Assembly (NCBI RefSeq): GCF_037975245.1
Contig: NC_092570.1
Span: forward strand, 5,995,001-6,059,000
Source: Apostichopus japonicus
Lineage: Eukaryota; Echinodermata; Holothuroidea; Aspidochirotida; Stichopodidae
Reading direction: 5' to 3'
Length of the DNA stretch: 64,000 bases
Position 1 is the stretch's first letter, and the number at the start of each line of letters is the position of its first letter. Positions 15,201 to 30,200 of the stretch are shown piece by piece. The notes under the pieces are model-generated. The model was not told the DNA's origin and ran no database searches. It was given only the letters and a program-made list of their open reading frames with translations. Both the position numbers and the translations under genes were made by a program.

Positions 15201-18200
15201 ACATATAATCCTCACCTGCATTTAAAAACCTAAACGTAACTTTTCCACATATACCATCTTCCACCATTTAACATGTAATGGTCACCTGCACTTAACTCAT
15301 ACATACCTTTTCCATATGTACCATCCTTCACTATTTAACATGTTATGATCACCTACATATAACTTAAACCTACCCCTTTTACATGTACCATCTTCCACCA
15401 TTCACAAATAATTTTCACCTGCATTTAACCTACACCCACCTTTTCCATATGTACCATCCTTTACCATGTAACAGGTAATGGTCACCTGCATTTAACCTAC
15501 ACCTACCTCTTTCACAAGTAAGATCTTTCATTACGTATTGGTCAGGGCAGTAGCAGTTCCTGATTCCATTCTTCACATCACATGTGGATTTACTAGGACA
15601 GGTATTTGCTGAGCAATCTAATCCCGTCTCCGTACAACGACAGACCTCGCTGCAGTCCTCATTCATGACCTCTTCCCCTTGCTGTAAACAGAAGCAAATA
15701 ATGTTAACTTCATCCGTAAACAAAATGAAAGAATTTGTCACTGTATCTGTAAACAGAACCAAATAACTTGTCACTTTATCTGTAAAACAAAACCAAAGAA
15801 TGTTTCACTTTATCTGTAAATAAACCAAAGAATTTGTCACTTTATCTGTAAACAGAACCACAAAGAATTTTCACTTCATAGTAGAAGTGATTCAGGGATT
15901 CACAGACCATCATTTCAAGCAAGGTAATCAAACCTAAGTCTTTAAATACAGACATTTGATGGGTCATGCATTTGTAATGATCATGTCTTTGTACAGTGTA
16001 GAAAAAGTAACGGTTACAACACACATTTTTTTCTTATCTGAAAAGTGAAATAAAGATTCTCTCATTTACCAATGAACTTTGTTTTCACATCTTTTTCATG
16101 GATTGTTTCCGAGCGTGTAGAGTAAGATTGATCATTCATTTTAGTTACACTGACAGTTTTGATGTCAGTCATTGTGTTTTGCATGTTTAAAAGTCCAAGG
16201 TCTTCAAATGAATCTCAACATTTCCAAAGTTTGACATAACTTCCTGTAGGAAGTTGGTGGAGGAAGGAGGGGGGAGGGGGAGGGGGAGGGTATAGTCTTA
16301 TGGGGTACCAGTCAAAAGCATAACTACCTGAATATAACCTCCAGTTGGTAGTTTACAGCCACATTCTGCTTCCGGTACACATCTATCTTCGTCTAGGATC
16401 TGGCCCTCGGGACAAACGCAGACCTCCTCACAGAGGAACTTACAGTTTTCAGCTAACTGTCCGGCACACGTAGCTTGACAGGCTGATCCACAAGGATCGT
16501 ACACCATATTGATGGGGCAAGGTGGTACTGGAACAAGTAGGAGTAATTCACACAGAAATTAAACCAGAAGCAATCCTCCACAGAGAACAAACAGTAAATA
16601 ATTAAGAAACAGAAAACAGAGTTGATCATGAATCACATGGCAAGCCCGTTCTCACTCAGAAGCACAAGTATTGTGGTTAGTGCGAAGGGTGATCCTCAAG
16701 GATAAAAAACAGTGTTAATAGAAAATAGTCTTTCTGAAACATGAGTAAGTTAATAGGCCGAGTCACAAGGATTAAACACTATTTAAATACAAAGAAAGTT
16801 TGTTCTAAACCACATTCATGAGTATTTAGTTCACCGGGTGATCCTCGAGGATCCTAAAAAGTGTTAAGTGGTTCTGATACAATGAGTAAGTTAATAGGCT
16901 GATTCACAAGGATCAAACACTATTGTTATACAAAAAAAGTTAGTTTTAAAGCAGATGCATGCGAAGCTTATTTCATCGGGTGATCCTCAGGGATTCTGAA
17001 AAGTGTGAAGAGAAGATGTTGGTTCTGAAACATGAGTATGTTAATAGACTAGTTCAAAAGTATTAAACACTACTTCAATACAGAACAAGTTGATTCTAAA
17101 GCAAATGGATGTGTAGCTTAGTTCATTGGGTGATCCTCTGGGATATATATACCATGTCATCAATCTGGATCAAAAGGACAAGGTTAGCTGAGCAGCATTT
17201 TTATGTAATACAAAATCCAAAATCAAGGGATCATGGTCCATAGGATCAGGAGAAAACTACCTCCAAATATTATGTCAGAGGGTAACTGATATATGTACTG
17301 TACAACCACAAAGATGAGAGTCCAGACAGGAATAAGAAGGGGAGAAAAAAAAAATTGCCCAAAAATGTTTTTTTCTTAGGTGCTTCTGCAACAGTAGCAT
17401 ATAGTTTTTACAAAGCAGGAAATCATAATAATAAATGATGAATAAATAATCATAGCATGAAATAATTCAAAGTTTGTGTACTAGGCTTTGAAAGCTCCGA
17501 ATTTTGTCCCTCAAATAACTCCTGTGTAGGAAATCTGCTATACATCATTTTACACTTCATATATATATAGTAATGTTGTATAATTTGGTGTAGCACTTAA
17601 AAATGTGTTTTACTTGAGAAATTATTCACCGTAAGTTGATATATAGTAGTTAATATGTCAATCTGACAAATCTTCTGTCCAACTGTGATTAGTGAGACTT
17701 TTTATAGCATCTGTAATGTAAGAACTGTAACAAGACAGAGCATAACAGGGTTTCCCTTCATCTGTTGGAGAGTGAATTTACGAGGCCGCATTTTCTTACA
17801 ACACTAATCAGCATCCAAGTTAAGCCTTACCACACTCTGTGACAATCTCCCACCAGTTTCCAGGATCCCCGCCTGCATCGAGACAGTCCCTAGCGTAGAC
17901 TCTCAAGTTGGTGCAGATGGCTTCAGCTTTGTCCGTCATGACACAGGCATCCATTAAACATGTGTCGAATATAGCAGAGGGATCCGAGAAGGCGTGGCAC
18001 TCTGCAAACGGACCTGCCCATTTGTAATACAGATAAGTACAGTGTCAGGGAAATCATAAGGAAAGATACTTTGATCTAGAGGCCTAAAAACCGTTTCTGC
18101 AGATGAAATTGCAATAGAACAAACGATAATTTGGTCAATCAGAAGAAAGGACATTTTTCTTGAATTTTCGATGCGTTAGGAAATACCATCTAAAATGTCT

Positions 18201-21200
18201 TAATAAAACAAACTTCATCCGACTTACCTGTGACAGACGTTAAGACGCTACAACTGTCTACAGCATTTATCTTTTCTTCTGAGCCTTCTTTACAGGGTTC
18301 CTCTCCTTCATCCTCGTTACAAGTTCTTTCACCAGTTGACCAGGCATTACCAAATTCAACAACATCGGTTGCCTTGTTAAAAATGTAAGAATTTTTTTTT
18401 AGGATATCGTATATAATGATAGTTCTGTAAATAACAGTTTTAAATTTGAAATTGTATAAATACAGCAATGATATTGTAGAACATGTCTCCTATTGTACAT
18501 TCTGAAGATTTGCATAAAGTATCTTGAAAGTAACTAGAGACTTTTGAAAACTATTGGCAAAATAGTCACATTAACCTGGAAGTGATTATGAAAACGGACT
18601 CAGTTAAACATTTGCTCCAATCGTTGCATCCCATCATCCCATGTGTAAGAAAAGAAAGATGGACAATTTTAAGGACAGACTTTCGATGCAACTATTCTTC
18701 ATATTTTTTGTCAATTGTATCGTAAACCATTTAAAAGAATGTTTCTTCCACGTTTTGGTTTGTAATTAAAGCAGGGTAAATATATTAAAGGCATTCTCTC
18801 AGCTAGGAAATTTCAAAGGTTTCGCTGGTACACCGTTACTCACGTGACACGGTATTTGTAATATACTGCCACTGTACAGTGTAAATCCTGTATGTAAATA
18901 TACCTAATGTATAGCAGTTTCATGCAGTAGTAGCATAACACACGTAACGTGTAAATTGCGGTTGCGTTGCCGCACTGTTTAGGTGGAAGGCACAGGTTGC
19001 TTTATTGTGGGTCCCGATGCCAAAAGCAGTGAGCGGAAAATGGACAGAGAATTGCATGCATGAAAATTGTACTTGAGCTGGTGCTACGTACGTGGACTGG
19101 GTCTCCAAAAACAATCTACTGGAACAGAGATCGGGGATTGACAAAATGACCAATGATACCTCCGCGGAGCATTTACTGGGATGGCAGATCATACGAAGAG
19201 GTAGGCAGCAAATTATGCTAACAACTAACGTTATATATTTACTATTTAAGCTACAGTATACTGTTTTCCGGCCGAAGTGTTTGGTCTACTGTAGGCTTCC
19301 TGGTTATATTGTTCAATAGATCATGCTAGCTAGGCCTACTTAGGAGTAGCTAGGCCGACAAACTAAGGCAACTAATACACCGAGAGGCATAGGCTAGTAT
19401 AGTAGTAGTATAGTCAGTATTGCGAAGAAGTTTGGAAAACTGCGAAGTTCGGACACCCCTAAAAAAAAACACGATTCCACCATGACAACCTACTGTACAA
19501 CAAGAGCCAATTGCACGAAAAAATACGAAGCTACAGTTATTTTCTCTCCAAAATGACTCACCAATAATAAGTATAGTTTCAGGTGATTTATACCATGAGA
19601 TATAGTTTTGGGGTGTTTTAAGGCTTAGGTGTCCGAACTTCTCAGTGTCCATGCTACTGCAGTACAGGCTGCTGTACTAACTCTAGCCTAGGCCGAACAT
19701 TTCTTGAAGTGTTATTTATGCGTTTTACTTATATTCGCCTAATAAGCATTATCAGTATGGAAGTCTGCGGTATTATAGTGTTTGGTTTATGTTTCGGTAG
19801 CTTTGCAAATATGAATAGGCCTTAGCCTACATCAGTGTTACATAGACATGGATTTGGTAGGGAGATCTCCCCACAAGAAAATAAAACTCGAAAGGAATGC
19901 AACTTCTAATGAGCGGATCAATAGCAAAAGTAGGACTACTGTAGCCTAGCTCCAGGCTCAGATTTATAAAATTATGCGACATGCAGGGCCTACCTCAATT
20001 TGGTGGTTATTCCTGTCAAGAGCATTTTTTGATATGGGCATGTTTATTTTGTAACTGTAAGTCTAGTATGTAGTGAGGTACGTGAGGGACAGGGGCGTAT
20101 ACCCAATAAAGTAACTGTTTTCATTTCCTACTCTAGTTTACCAGCACAATTATAGAGTTCCTTGCAACAAATTAATTAGTCAGACAAAATTACTGCATAT
20201 TTGCATGCATGGTCATTCTCAGTTAAAGACTACAAATTTGTGTAGCCATTTCATTTTCATTGTCTGAGCATGGGTTCTTAGGTGGTGAAATTACCTTGAA
20301 TCTGCTGAGCAACTCCAAGATGAATTAATTTACTAAGGCATTGGGTTCTTTTTACTTTTTTAAGTCTAATATGCATAGGCTAGGGTATTTACTTTGCTTC
20401 ACTTGCTTGTCAATCCACATAGCCACTTTAGCTGTGGATTATTCTCCACTTGCAAAGAAAAAATGTACGCATAAATTTAAACTCTTTCTATCCCTAATAA
20501 GAGTATTGCCTAATACTCCCAACTTGGTGGAAACTTTAAAAACGGTAGCGGCTACATCTTTTCCTGGTCACTGTAGTGTTAAGTGTTATAAGTAAGTTTT
20601 CCAAATTAATTCAAAACCCAAAAGCCTTCTCAGAAAGAAGCTACACTAGCTCTATGAGCTCTTTTGTTGAATTAGTGAAGGATACTGTTCAATATGTTTG
20701 CATCCATAACATGATAGTTTGCTATCATCGTTGTTTAATCAGAAAATCAAGGACAACATAAACAAATTAATTTCACCAATAATTGCGAATGCCACCATTA
20801 CATGTTCGACAAAATTTATCACATTTAATTTAAAGGATACACCATGATATTGAGTTACATGGTACTGTATTCTGCAATTACTGAAGTCATATAATCTACA
20901 CAATCTAAGATGTAATGCTAAAATACTAATCTACTATAAAGTGTGCTGGGTCCATTTTATTCTTCTCTATTGTTCCAATAATTTATGTGGTTACCATGTG
21001 ATGGTGTGCACTATTTAAGTCACATATTGCACAATGCAGTCGAAACATTGTCTAGTGGACTACTCAAATCTCATTGTTGGTTGAACTAACACATTATTGA
21101 TAGTTCTAATGGACTTATCTGTTAAACTCAAAATAGACGTGAATTATTGTTTCTCCTTAGTTTGTTTTAATCTATTTTGATTATAAAATGACAATTAGAA

Positions 21201-24200
21201 ATGCAGATGCCAATAATGCACAGGTCTAGCAATTGCGTGACACACCCTCAGACCCCTGGAATAGTTTAATTTTGATTTGATTTTGAACATTGATGCATCC
21301 CTGCATCATAGTGAAAGTGTCACATTGTTGTATGTCTTTGACATACACCAAATTAGCATTTTCACCGATCGTTTGCTGACCATGATGGACCCTGCATGGC
21401 ACATTGACGCACACATTGTAGTTGTTATGAAGGATCAAATGTGCGCTTTGACGGACCCCTTTGTCACACAATTCATTGGACATGACGCATCATTCAGGGA
21501 GGGGGGGGGGGGAGTCGTTGAGCCCGTCTTACAATAATTGATAATTTCATCATGATATAGAAATTAAAGACATTTGCCAAAATATGACAACATCATAGGC
21601 TTCATAGCTCTACACATAATCTGATCATGCAGTTCTAAAAATTATACAAAATGAAAGTTATACTACTGATTTATGAGAGAACTAGAATGGTCGCCCATGA
21701 TATACCATATCATGTTTCTATGTTATCTTTTAAACACTTCATTGTTCAAGGCACACTTGTAGAATATTTGGTAATTTTTAGTCTTAGAAATAAGCAAAGC
21801 CTAGCTATATTTTTGAAAGCAATTATGCATCCCTGAACATGATAAAATTTGGTGACATATTAGTGTATGAAAGCCTACTGGGACATTGCCATTGTAACGT
21901 TAAACGTTATGACATTTAGTGTTTGTAAGGTATCAGTAGATAAGTAATAAAATTGCAGGTGTATACAACAAACATAGAAATAAAAAATATAATAGAAATT
22001 GTTGCACATCACTAGTTTAGGTTTGCACTATATTAGTAAATGAACCATTCTTGAATAATTTCAAAGTTGACACTACACATACTGTAAATCATAAAGCAGA
22101 TGTGATGAATTTATGCTGCCAAAAGCAAAGTTCTGTAACAAGTAGTGTAATTACTGATCTGTGTTTGCAAAATTGATGTGAATTGTTCACTATTTAGTGA
22201 AGGGCAACATGTGGTATTCAGTAATTTATGTTGGAAGTTTCAAATTATATAATTCGCTATGGCAGGGATGTGCTCACACTGGGCGGCTGCGCCCAGCAGT
22301 TCTGAATGCTGCCCCGCACAAACAGTATTTTAACTTTTTGATGATAATTTAAGAAATTTTGCCATAACCAAAATCTGGGAGAATATATGGCACAGAATAG
22401 GAAAATAGCACCACCTAAGCATACTTCATGTGCAAAATGTTTCCATTTGGGGGGGGGGGGGCACCCAACCCATGAGATCCCTCTCCCAGGGTGTGGATCC
22501 GCACAATCCGCACAATCTGCCCGGCACTCAAATATTCACGAGCACTTCCCTGCTATATGTACAGTATGCATTCTGATATATTATTATATGGTTTCACTAC
22601 ATACTTTATACTACACTATTTGGCTTTCCATGATAGCAATATCTGTTCTGTTTACTTACTGCAGTTTGTTCAGTCATACCAGTAGTTCTAATGTGAAATT
22701 GATCTTGGGTTATTTATTGTTGGTACAGAATAACTTGTCTTTATTTTGTATTATGTGAGATCAATTTAACATAACATATATTGTGATGTCATGGAGTGTT
22801 GAAATACTGCGCCAATCACCTGGCCTACATTTTTACGTTTATTTCTAACCTTTCATTTAGACAGAAAACAATTCCCGCATTGTGGAAACATTCATGTATC
22901 ATTCCTGTGCCAAAGAAGGCAAACATCACATGCATGAATGACCTCCGGCCAGTGGCCATGACTTCTGTTGCGATGAAATCCTGCGAGCGCATTGTGTTAA
23001 GGTACATGAAACCCTTAGTGAGTGAACACTTTGATCCGCTGCAATCTGCTTATCATGCAAAGCGCAATACTGAGGACGCAATTCTTTATTGCTTAGAGAA
23101 AGTGTATTCCCGTCTGGAAAAGTCAAATGCAGGTCATTCTGTTGGAATTACGTATTTTGACTTTACCTCTGCATTTAACACGATCCAACCACATGTTTTG
23201 GTACATAAGTTGCTAAACATGAACGTCCCGCATAACCTGGTCACATGGTTATTCAATTATCTCACTAATCGGTCGCAGTATGTTAGGATCAACCAGTCCA
23301 ACTGTGTCTCCAACACATTAGTTTCGAGCACTGGTGCACCACAGGGAACTGTTCTTGGCCCGTTTTTATTCACTGTTTATACTTCAGATGCTAGATCATC
23401 ACATGACAGCTGCCCTCTAATTCAATTTGCTGATGATACTGCATTAGTGGTTTGATATGGAGGTGAATATTTGTCTGAAATAAATTGGTTTGTAGACTAC
23501 TGTGATCAAAATTTCCTTGAGCTTAACGTGGAGAAGACAAAGGAAATGGTGATTGATTTTAGGAAAGGAGATCATGAACCTCCTCCTGTTGTTATCAAAG
23601 ACCTGGCTGTAAACCGTGTCTCGTCCTATAAGTACCTTGGCGTAGTTTTGGATGATCAGCTGAATTGGCATGACCACATTGATTATTTGGTAAGACCGAT
23701 CAATCCAAGACTCAATTGCTTGCGGAAATTGAACACCTTCAACATCAGTAGAAACATTCTTTCTATTTTCTACAATTCTGTGATTTGCAGTGTGTGGTTA
23801 TATTGCATTAATTGTTGGGGAGGTAATGTCAATGGTACCGACAGAAAACGGATAGATTCTATTATAAGCCAAGTCAGTCGCATCCTAGGCGAACGTCAGC
23901 AGTCAGTGAACACCTCATATCATCTTCACCTTCAAAGTAAACTTGCTGGGGTTCTCAACAACAGTAGCCACCCTCTACACATTAATTTGGAAAGTGCAAT
24001 AATACCCCGCAGTGGGCGGATGAGACTACCCCGTGCCGTTACGAATCGTTACAAATCGTCCTTTATCCCTCGTTGTATTAAACTTCATAATGAATCTTTT
24101 ACTCGTTAGGTCAGTAATCTTGCTCATTGTGCAATTCAATGTTTCACAAGTATCTCTGGTGCTGTTTTACTATATTTTGTATTTTACCGTTTTTACGTAT

Positions 24201-27200
24201 CTTGCCAGCTTTGTTTTAAGTCTTATGTCTTAGTATTTGAGAGTCTGATATATTTTGTGTGTATTTTATGTACTGTACGTATGTTTTATATTGTGAGCAA
24301 TCAATTGCCCAGCTTGGGATGCAATAAAGAGAATCTGAATATGAATCTGAATTAAAGAGGTACTCTAACTTGCAGCTAGTAGTTATAAAACAGTTCATTC
24401 AGTGCTTTCATGATCAGTGGCGTAGCTACGGGGGGGGGGGGCCTGGGGGGGGGGCGGGCCCCCATGAAATCGGCTGCCCCCCACTGCCCCCACTGGGAAT
24501 GGGGTAACAAAAATGTTGCAAAAAAAACACTCATCAGTGCGATTCACTAATATTTTTTTGTTCAATAATTTGGGAAATAGAGTTACACAATTTTCTCGTC
24601 TGCATATGGCAGAATAAGAATAATACAATATCTGTAGTAATCATGAGAATGGTCACACAGCATGGCATGGCAATGGTCGATGCGACGATTGCGACCATAC
24701 ACCACGAAGCTTGTGCATGTGCTGCGCGATATCGATATCTGCTGAAAATATGTTCATTGCTTCCATCTAGCGCAACAATCTATCAAAAGATTGGCTCCGT
24801 TTGTACTGACCCTAGGTATTCATATATTGCCTCGCGTCAAATGAATATTTGTCATTGAATATTCCACAAAACAATTTTTTTATGGCCACGGAACTTTCGA
24901 AACATAATTTTCCACCACTGGGGGGGGGGGGGTAGCTCATCAGTGCTACTATTTGGCAGAATCAGTTCTTTTTATCGTCATCTGTCTGTGAAAATATGTT
25001 TATATGTATACTGTATACATAATAAATTTGAGGTTGCAAGTGCATGGATATTGTTTTGTGTATAATTATGAGGAACTACTAACTACTATAGCATTGTTCT
25101 ATTTTTGTTTATTAGTAGAAAAGCAGAATTAAAAATTGTCAGTAGCAGCCAGAGGTCTGGGGTTTAAATCTCACACTGGTCATAGCAAAGACTTGGTATG
25201 ATTGTCGTCAATATGTGCGTGATGCTCCGCATGGCTAATGGGTATGGAAAAAAAAAACAGCGCCCCACAATTGGGAAATACCTTTGGCACTGCTAATCAA
25301 ATCTGACAGTTGAAAATTGTTAGATTAACATACAATGGTTATGAGCTCAAGTTCAATGTTTCATCAGTCTATTAACAATACTACAATATCCATATTGGAG
25401 AATTATGACCCTTCTTGTTTGTCAGATTCAAACTCCATGTACAGCATGTTGGTTCCTTCTCTAGGCAGGAATAATTGAATCCGCTTGCTAGGTAGGAGGC
25501 AGTCCGAGTAATCAGAGAGTTCGGATGGGCACAACTGCACAAGCTGCAGGCAGCACTGGCTCCGTAGTCTGGACATTAACAACAGTCCGGCTAGGGCTGA
25601 GGTGTCGGGATCATAATCAACTGCAGCCAGGCGTTATCTGTAGCATATGCCCCCAACTTTCTTTTTCCTATAAAAACATAGGTGAACTTCACTCCATGGG
25701 AGTGATCACTGAGCACATTCCGGTATAAGAGTGAATTTCCACTCCATTGGAGTAAAGCTTAACTCCTAATAGAGTTATATTCACTCATATAAGGAGTGAG
25801 GGTTAACTCCAATAGAGTTAAATTTCACTCTTAATTTGAAAAGCGCCGAGTGATCACTCCAATGGAATGGAATCCACTCATTTGTTTTTAGAGTGTTGCT
25901 AGATACATGAAGAAGAAATTTACATACCAATACATGTTATCGGTCATCGATTGGCACAAAAACCCAGATTCTGATTACAGCTGCCTCAAGCAACCCAATA
26001 AATGGCCTAATTAACACCGAGCCACCAATGTGGACCATTACCGAAACATCGATGCGTGTTAGTCTTCCATCCCCTTCCTCTAATGCTATTTAAGTCCACA
26101 TGTGGGCATATCCTGCAAACCTACCGGTAGCCAACAGGGGTTTGAGTTGGGAGAACAGCCTTGACACCTTAAAACGACAAATGATGCCAACTTCCCTCAA
26201 GTTAAGAGTCTGGCTGAGTTGGCCAGTCAGCATGAAAGAGAAAAAACTTTTTTTGCATTTATGTCACCAAAGTTGCACATCTTTTTGGTTGCTATTTTGC
26301 CTCACATGTGCCATCTCCTGCGATCTGGGGTGTGCTGAAATCTCAAATTTTCTCTGTACCCCACAAGAAAGAACAGCCCCCCATGGCCCCACTCAAAAAA
26401 TCCTAGCTACGCCACTGCTCATGATAGCCCCCAGTGGCAGATGGAGATAGTGGCAGATGACGATGTTTGAAATGCAGGGGACATTATAGGGTCTTTGAAG
26501 TTTTTATTCATACTTTAACCAAAGCATTTCTTCCATATAAGATAGTGTTTATCCAGAGTATGTAGAATTGGCCCGAAATTAGCATGCTATAATTGCTAGA
26601 ATATTTAAAAAAGAATGTTCCTAGAGGTCTTTACTTTCCAAATTGTTCTAAGGCATTCCAATTGAAAGCATTAGATGCCTGAATGTCCCAGTGAGGTAAA
26701 CTTCCTCGAAGGTGGTAAAAAACCAGTTTCAACTTTGACCAAAGGTAACCATATTTGAATATCTAGTATATTTAGGGCTAATACAGCATACTCTGGTCGA
26801 GAGTTGCCGTGGAAGCCACCGTATGTTTGTAGTAATGCAGTAAAATGTAGTAAAGGCAGCTGGAGGAGTCTAGTTTACCCCTGTGCCGAAGGTCATTCAT
26901 TCATCTTCTTTTTTTTTCTTTTTTTTGGGAGAACACCTTCCCAACCACAGAGCTCCCAACTGACCCGCAATTTGCGGGTTGGACCCGCATTCTAACAACC
27001 AAACCCGCTGACCCTCACAAGCGTCCGAAAAACCCGCATTGTAATTGTCAAGTATACATACAAAAATGCATCACATTTTGACTTAGCAATCATCATTTCT
27101 TTAGCATTTAGCATAATGGAGTATAAAACCTCCTTTACACATCATTTGAACCTCAAATTAGCCTATATTTCTTTTCATTGGGAAAGAATGAATTATAACC

Positions 27201-30200
27201 TACTATTCAATTTATTGATGTAGCACACAACAAAATGCATATTTCTCAGAAAATGTTGGGTGACAAAAGCCTTTTTAATTGCCAGCATTTTACATGTAAG
27301 CATCACCAGGATTCAAAAAAAAAAAACATCCCCTCCCCTTATAACCCTCCCCAGGACGACGATTCGTGGCATAGACCAGCAGTACCCAGATCCGTATGCT
27401 GTTTATAGCTAAGGAAGAGAATGCCACATTAAAGAAATGAACATGTTGCCGCTGTGTGAAGTAGGCAGCATTGTTTTTATTTTTAAATCGGGGAATACGT
27501 TGAGACAAGATTAGCAATTTCCTAGCTGAGAGTGTGCCTGTAAGTTTGTTTGTTAATAGTACAAACCTGCCATATTTTTAGGGAGCTATTGAAGAATCAG
27601 CTGAGCGAGTCGAAGTTCGTTTTTTACTTCTGAAACACATACTTAATCTAAGGGGGTCTCGGGGGGGGGGGGGGTAGTCGCAAGGCGCATCAGTAAGATC
27701 TGTGGTACAGTTTGGTTCAGCAAGTACAGAATTCCCTATCTGCATGGTTGTCACAGTTTGCCTACAGTATCAATCTGGTTTAATTAGTTGTAATTGTTAC
27801 TTACCAATTCTCCCGATGGCAATAGGAAGTCATCACTGGGATCCATAGTGCAGGTACCGCACAGACCGCGGGTCTTTCCTAGGTGGGTGTCGTGGAAGGC
27901 TTTGACTTTCACATGGGTAGGACTGGTATAAATGATGGACAGCTGGAACGTAGTGTCAATCACCTATTAATCAGCAAAGAAAAATGGGCAAAGTGAATTA
28001 TAAAAGGTAACAAGAACATGGGCGAGTTGGCTGGGGTGGAGGCTTAATGAGGACCGAGCACATCGAGAGGGGAATAAGGCAAGAGGAGAAGTAAGGGGGT
28101 AAAATGTTGTAAATGGGAGCAGTAAGTTAAACATGAACTGCTCTATGAGAAAGGGGTGTATATGGATGGGAGGATATGCAAATGTAGAGAAGACAACATC
28201 AGTGGTGCTAAACTTAAAATTAAGTGAATAAAGTACAGCTAGTCGTTCAGTAAAATCCCTGGAAAATGAGCAAACACTGCTCTGTATGGATCCTTCAAGT
28301 TCTGTCTAACTGTTGTCAAATATGAAAGCTGATATAGTGGGATAACGTGGGAAAGCACTGAAGACATTATATCATGCAGCTCTTTGCCGGGGGGGGGGCA
28401 GACATTTTGTATATAGTTATCTACCATTAAGTCAGATATGTTCTGTATGGTAAATATACAAGCACATTAGTAACTGATAACACAAGATGAGAAAATAGCC
28501 TTTCAGAGAACGACTCAATCTGTTAAATGCAAACCCAAGTCATGACGTCATAAACGAAGATAGAGTTTGGGTGTTATGTATATTTCTTCAAAATTTCTAC
28601 AATATTTAATCTTCATTTGCCTTTGATGGTGAAAGGGTCGATTCATGGAAATTTCTAAGATGTTAACAAATCAAGCGATCACTTACTACTTTGTTCGGTA
28701 ACAGCCGCTGTACGGTTACAACGTCGTCTGTGTACGGTAAGGGTTCTTGGATACCGTCAATAAATACGGTGCCATCATCTTGGATCTCATAGGCTTTGCC
28801 TCTCGTTTCAAGACGAACCCCTCTTGTGTACGATACCAAGTTCGTCGGCCTTATCTTGAGATTGATTGCGACGACCCGGTATGGTTCAATCGGGTCGTTC
28901 TCATCTTCGGTGGACCTCTCCACCAGGACGTACTTGCAATCTCCTTGGAAGTCATACCTGGTACCATCAAAGGTGCGGTAGTGAGGGTCACCCCAGGCGC
29001 TGCACTCACAGGCAGCTAGATTTAACAAAAATGCCGAAAAATAAAATAAAATTGTAGCTTTCCTCCAATTAATAATACAGTTAAATAAGAGTTTACTTCA
29101 TCTTACCACTTTCCCTGGAATGCTGGTGGTAAATGCATCTCGCGTTCTTTTAATTTCTTGCAGGTGTGTAAGGAAAATATGTCACGTTACATTATGAGTC
29201 AAGGAGTAAAACAACTCTGGAGTAACAACACGAACAGCAACAAATGAGACAAATGTTTTAAAATTTCTTGTTATTGGACGAATATTTACTTACATAACGA
29301 CTAATGTACTTTATGAATATGCAAATTCTGCATAATACCCGTATCTTAATTCTCCTCATCTGTTATTTAAAGTATGTTTTGGATGTTATCATATTCGTTC
29401 ATAAATAAACAACACACGTTATTACTGCCATCTCTTCTAAACTGCGATTAGGATGTGGCTCTGAACAGTTCGATGCACTGGTCAGATTAAGCCACAGACC
29501 CCTGCATTTCAAGAAATACAATTAAAGATATAGACATATAGAGATCAATGCATAGCCTACCTCAGTTCCAACACACAGATTGTTAAATGCTAAAAACTAA
29601 TTTACCAAAAAAAGCAACTAACAAGGATTACTAATTAAAAATGTTATGAGTTTAAGTTTTTAATTTATTACCTTCAACAGATGTCAATACGTCTTCAGAC
29701 TGACATCCCCGTACACCGCCTTTGACTCCACATTTAGCCATCTCGTTGCATACGAGAGGTGCGCACTGTAATTCTCCTGCAGAGCATGTGCACCTCTCTG
29801 TACAATCTTCATTGACTAAAACAGTGCCATCCTTAAAAAGAAGAAGAAAAAAAAACAGACGCAACAAAAGCTTAGCAGTTTTAAGTAAAAGAAACTTTAC
29901 AACAGTAAACATTGACTAATATCCTCCCATCGATACACATCTCAGAGTTTTATCTACATGGCCCTTAGTCCTCTCATCTTCTTTCCTTTCATGTTACCTC
30001 TTCTGTCTTGTCTATTTTTGCTTTATTTGTTACTCCTTTGTGTCCAGTTTGACCGTCTGTCCACCTGTCCATCCCTTGAGTCTCTGTCCATCTGTGTTTC
30101 TAACTGTATTCTCATTGTTTGTTTCGCTTCAGCAAGGCTCTGCAAAATATCGTGCTAGCCTCAAAACGTTGGGCCCTCTAACTTCTACAGACGTAAGTCT

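Noticed and set aside
20341-21537. Possible transposase or host gene in the long intron
   Set aside because: Short open pieces only, many stops, and no motif I recognise.
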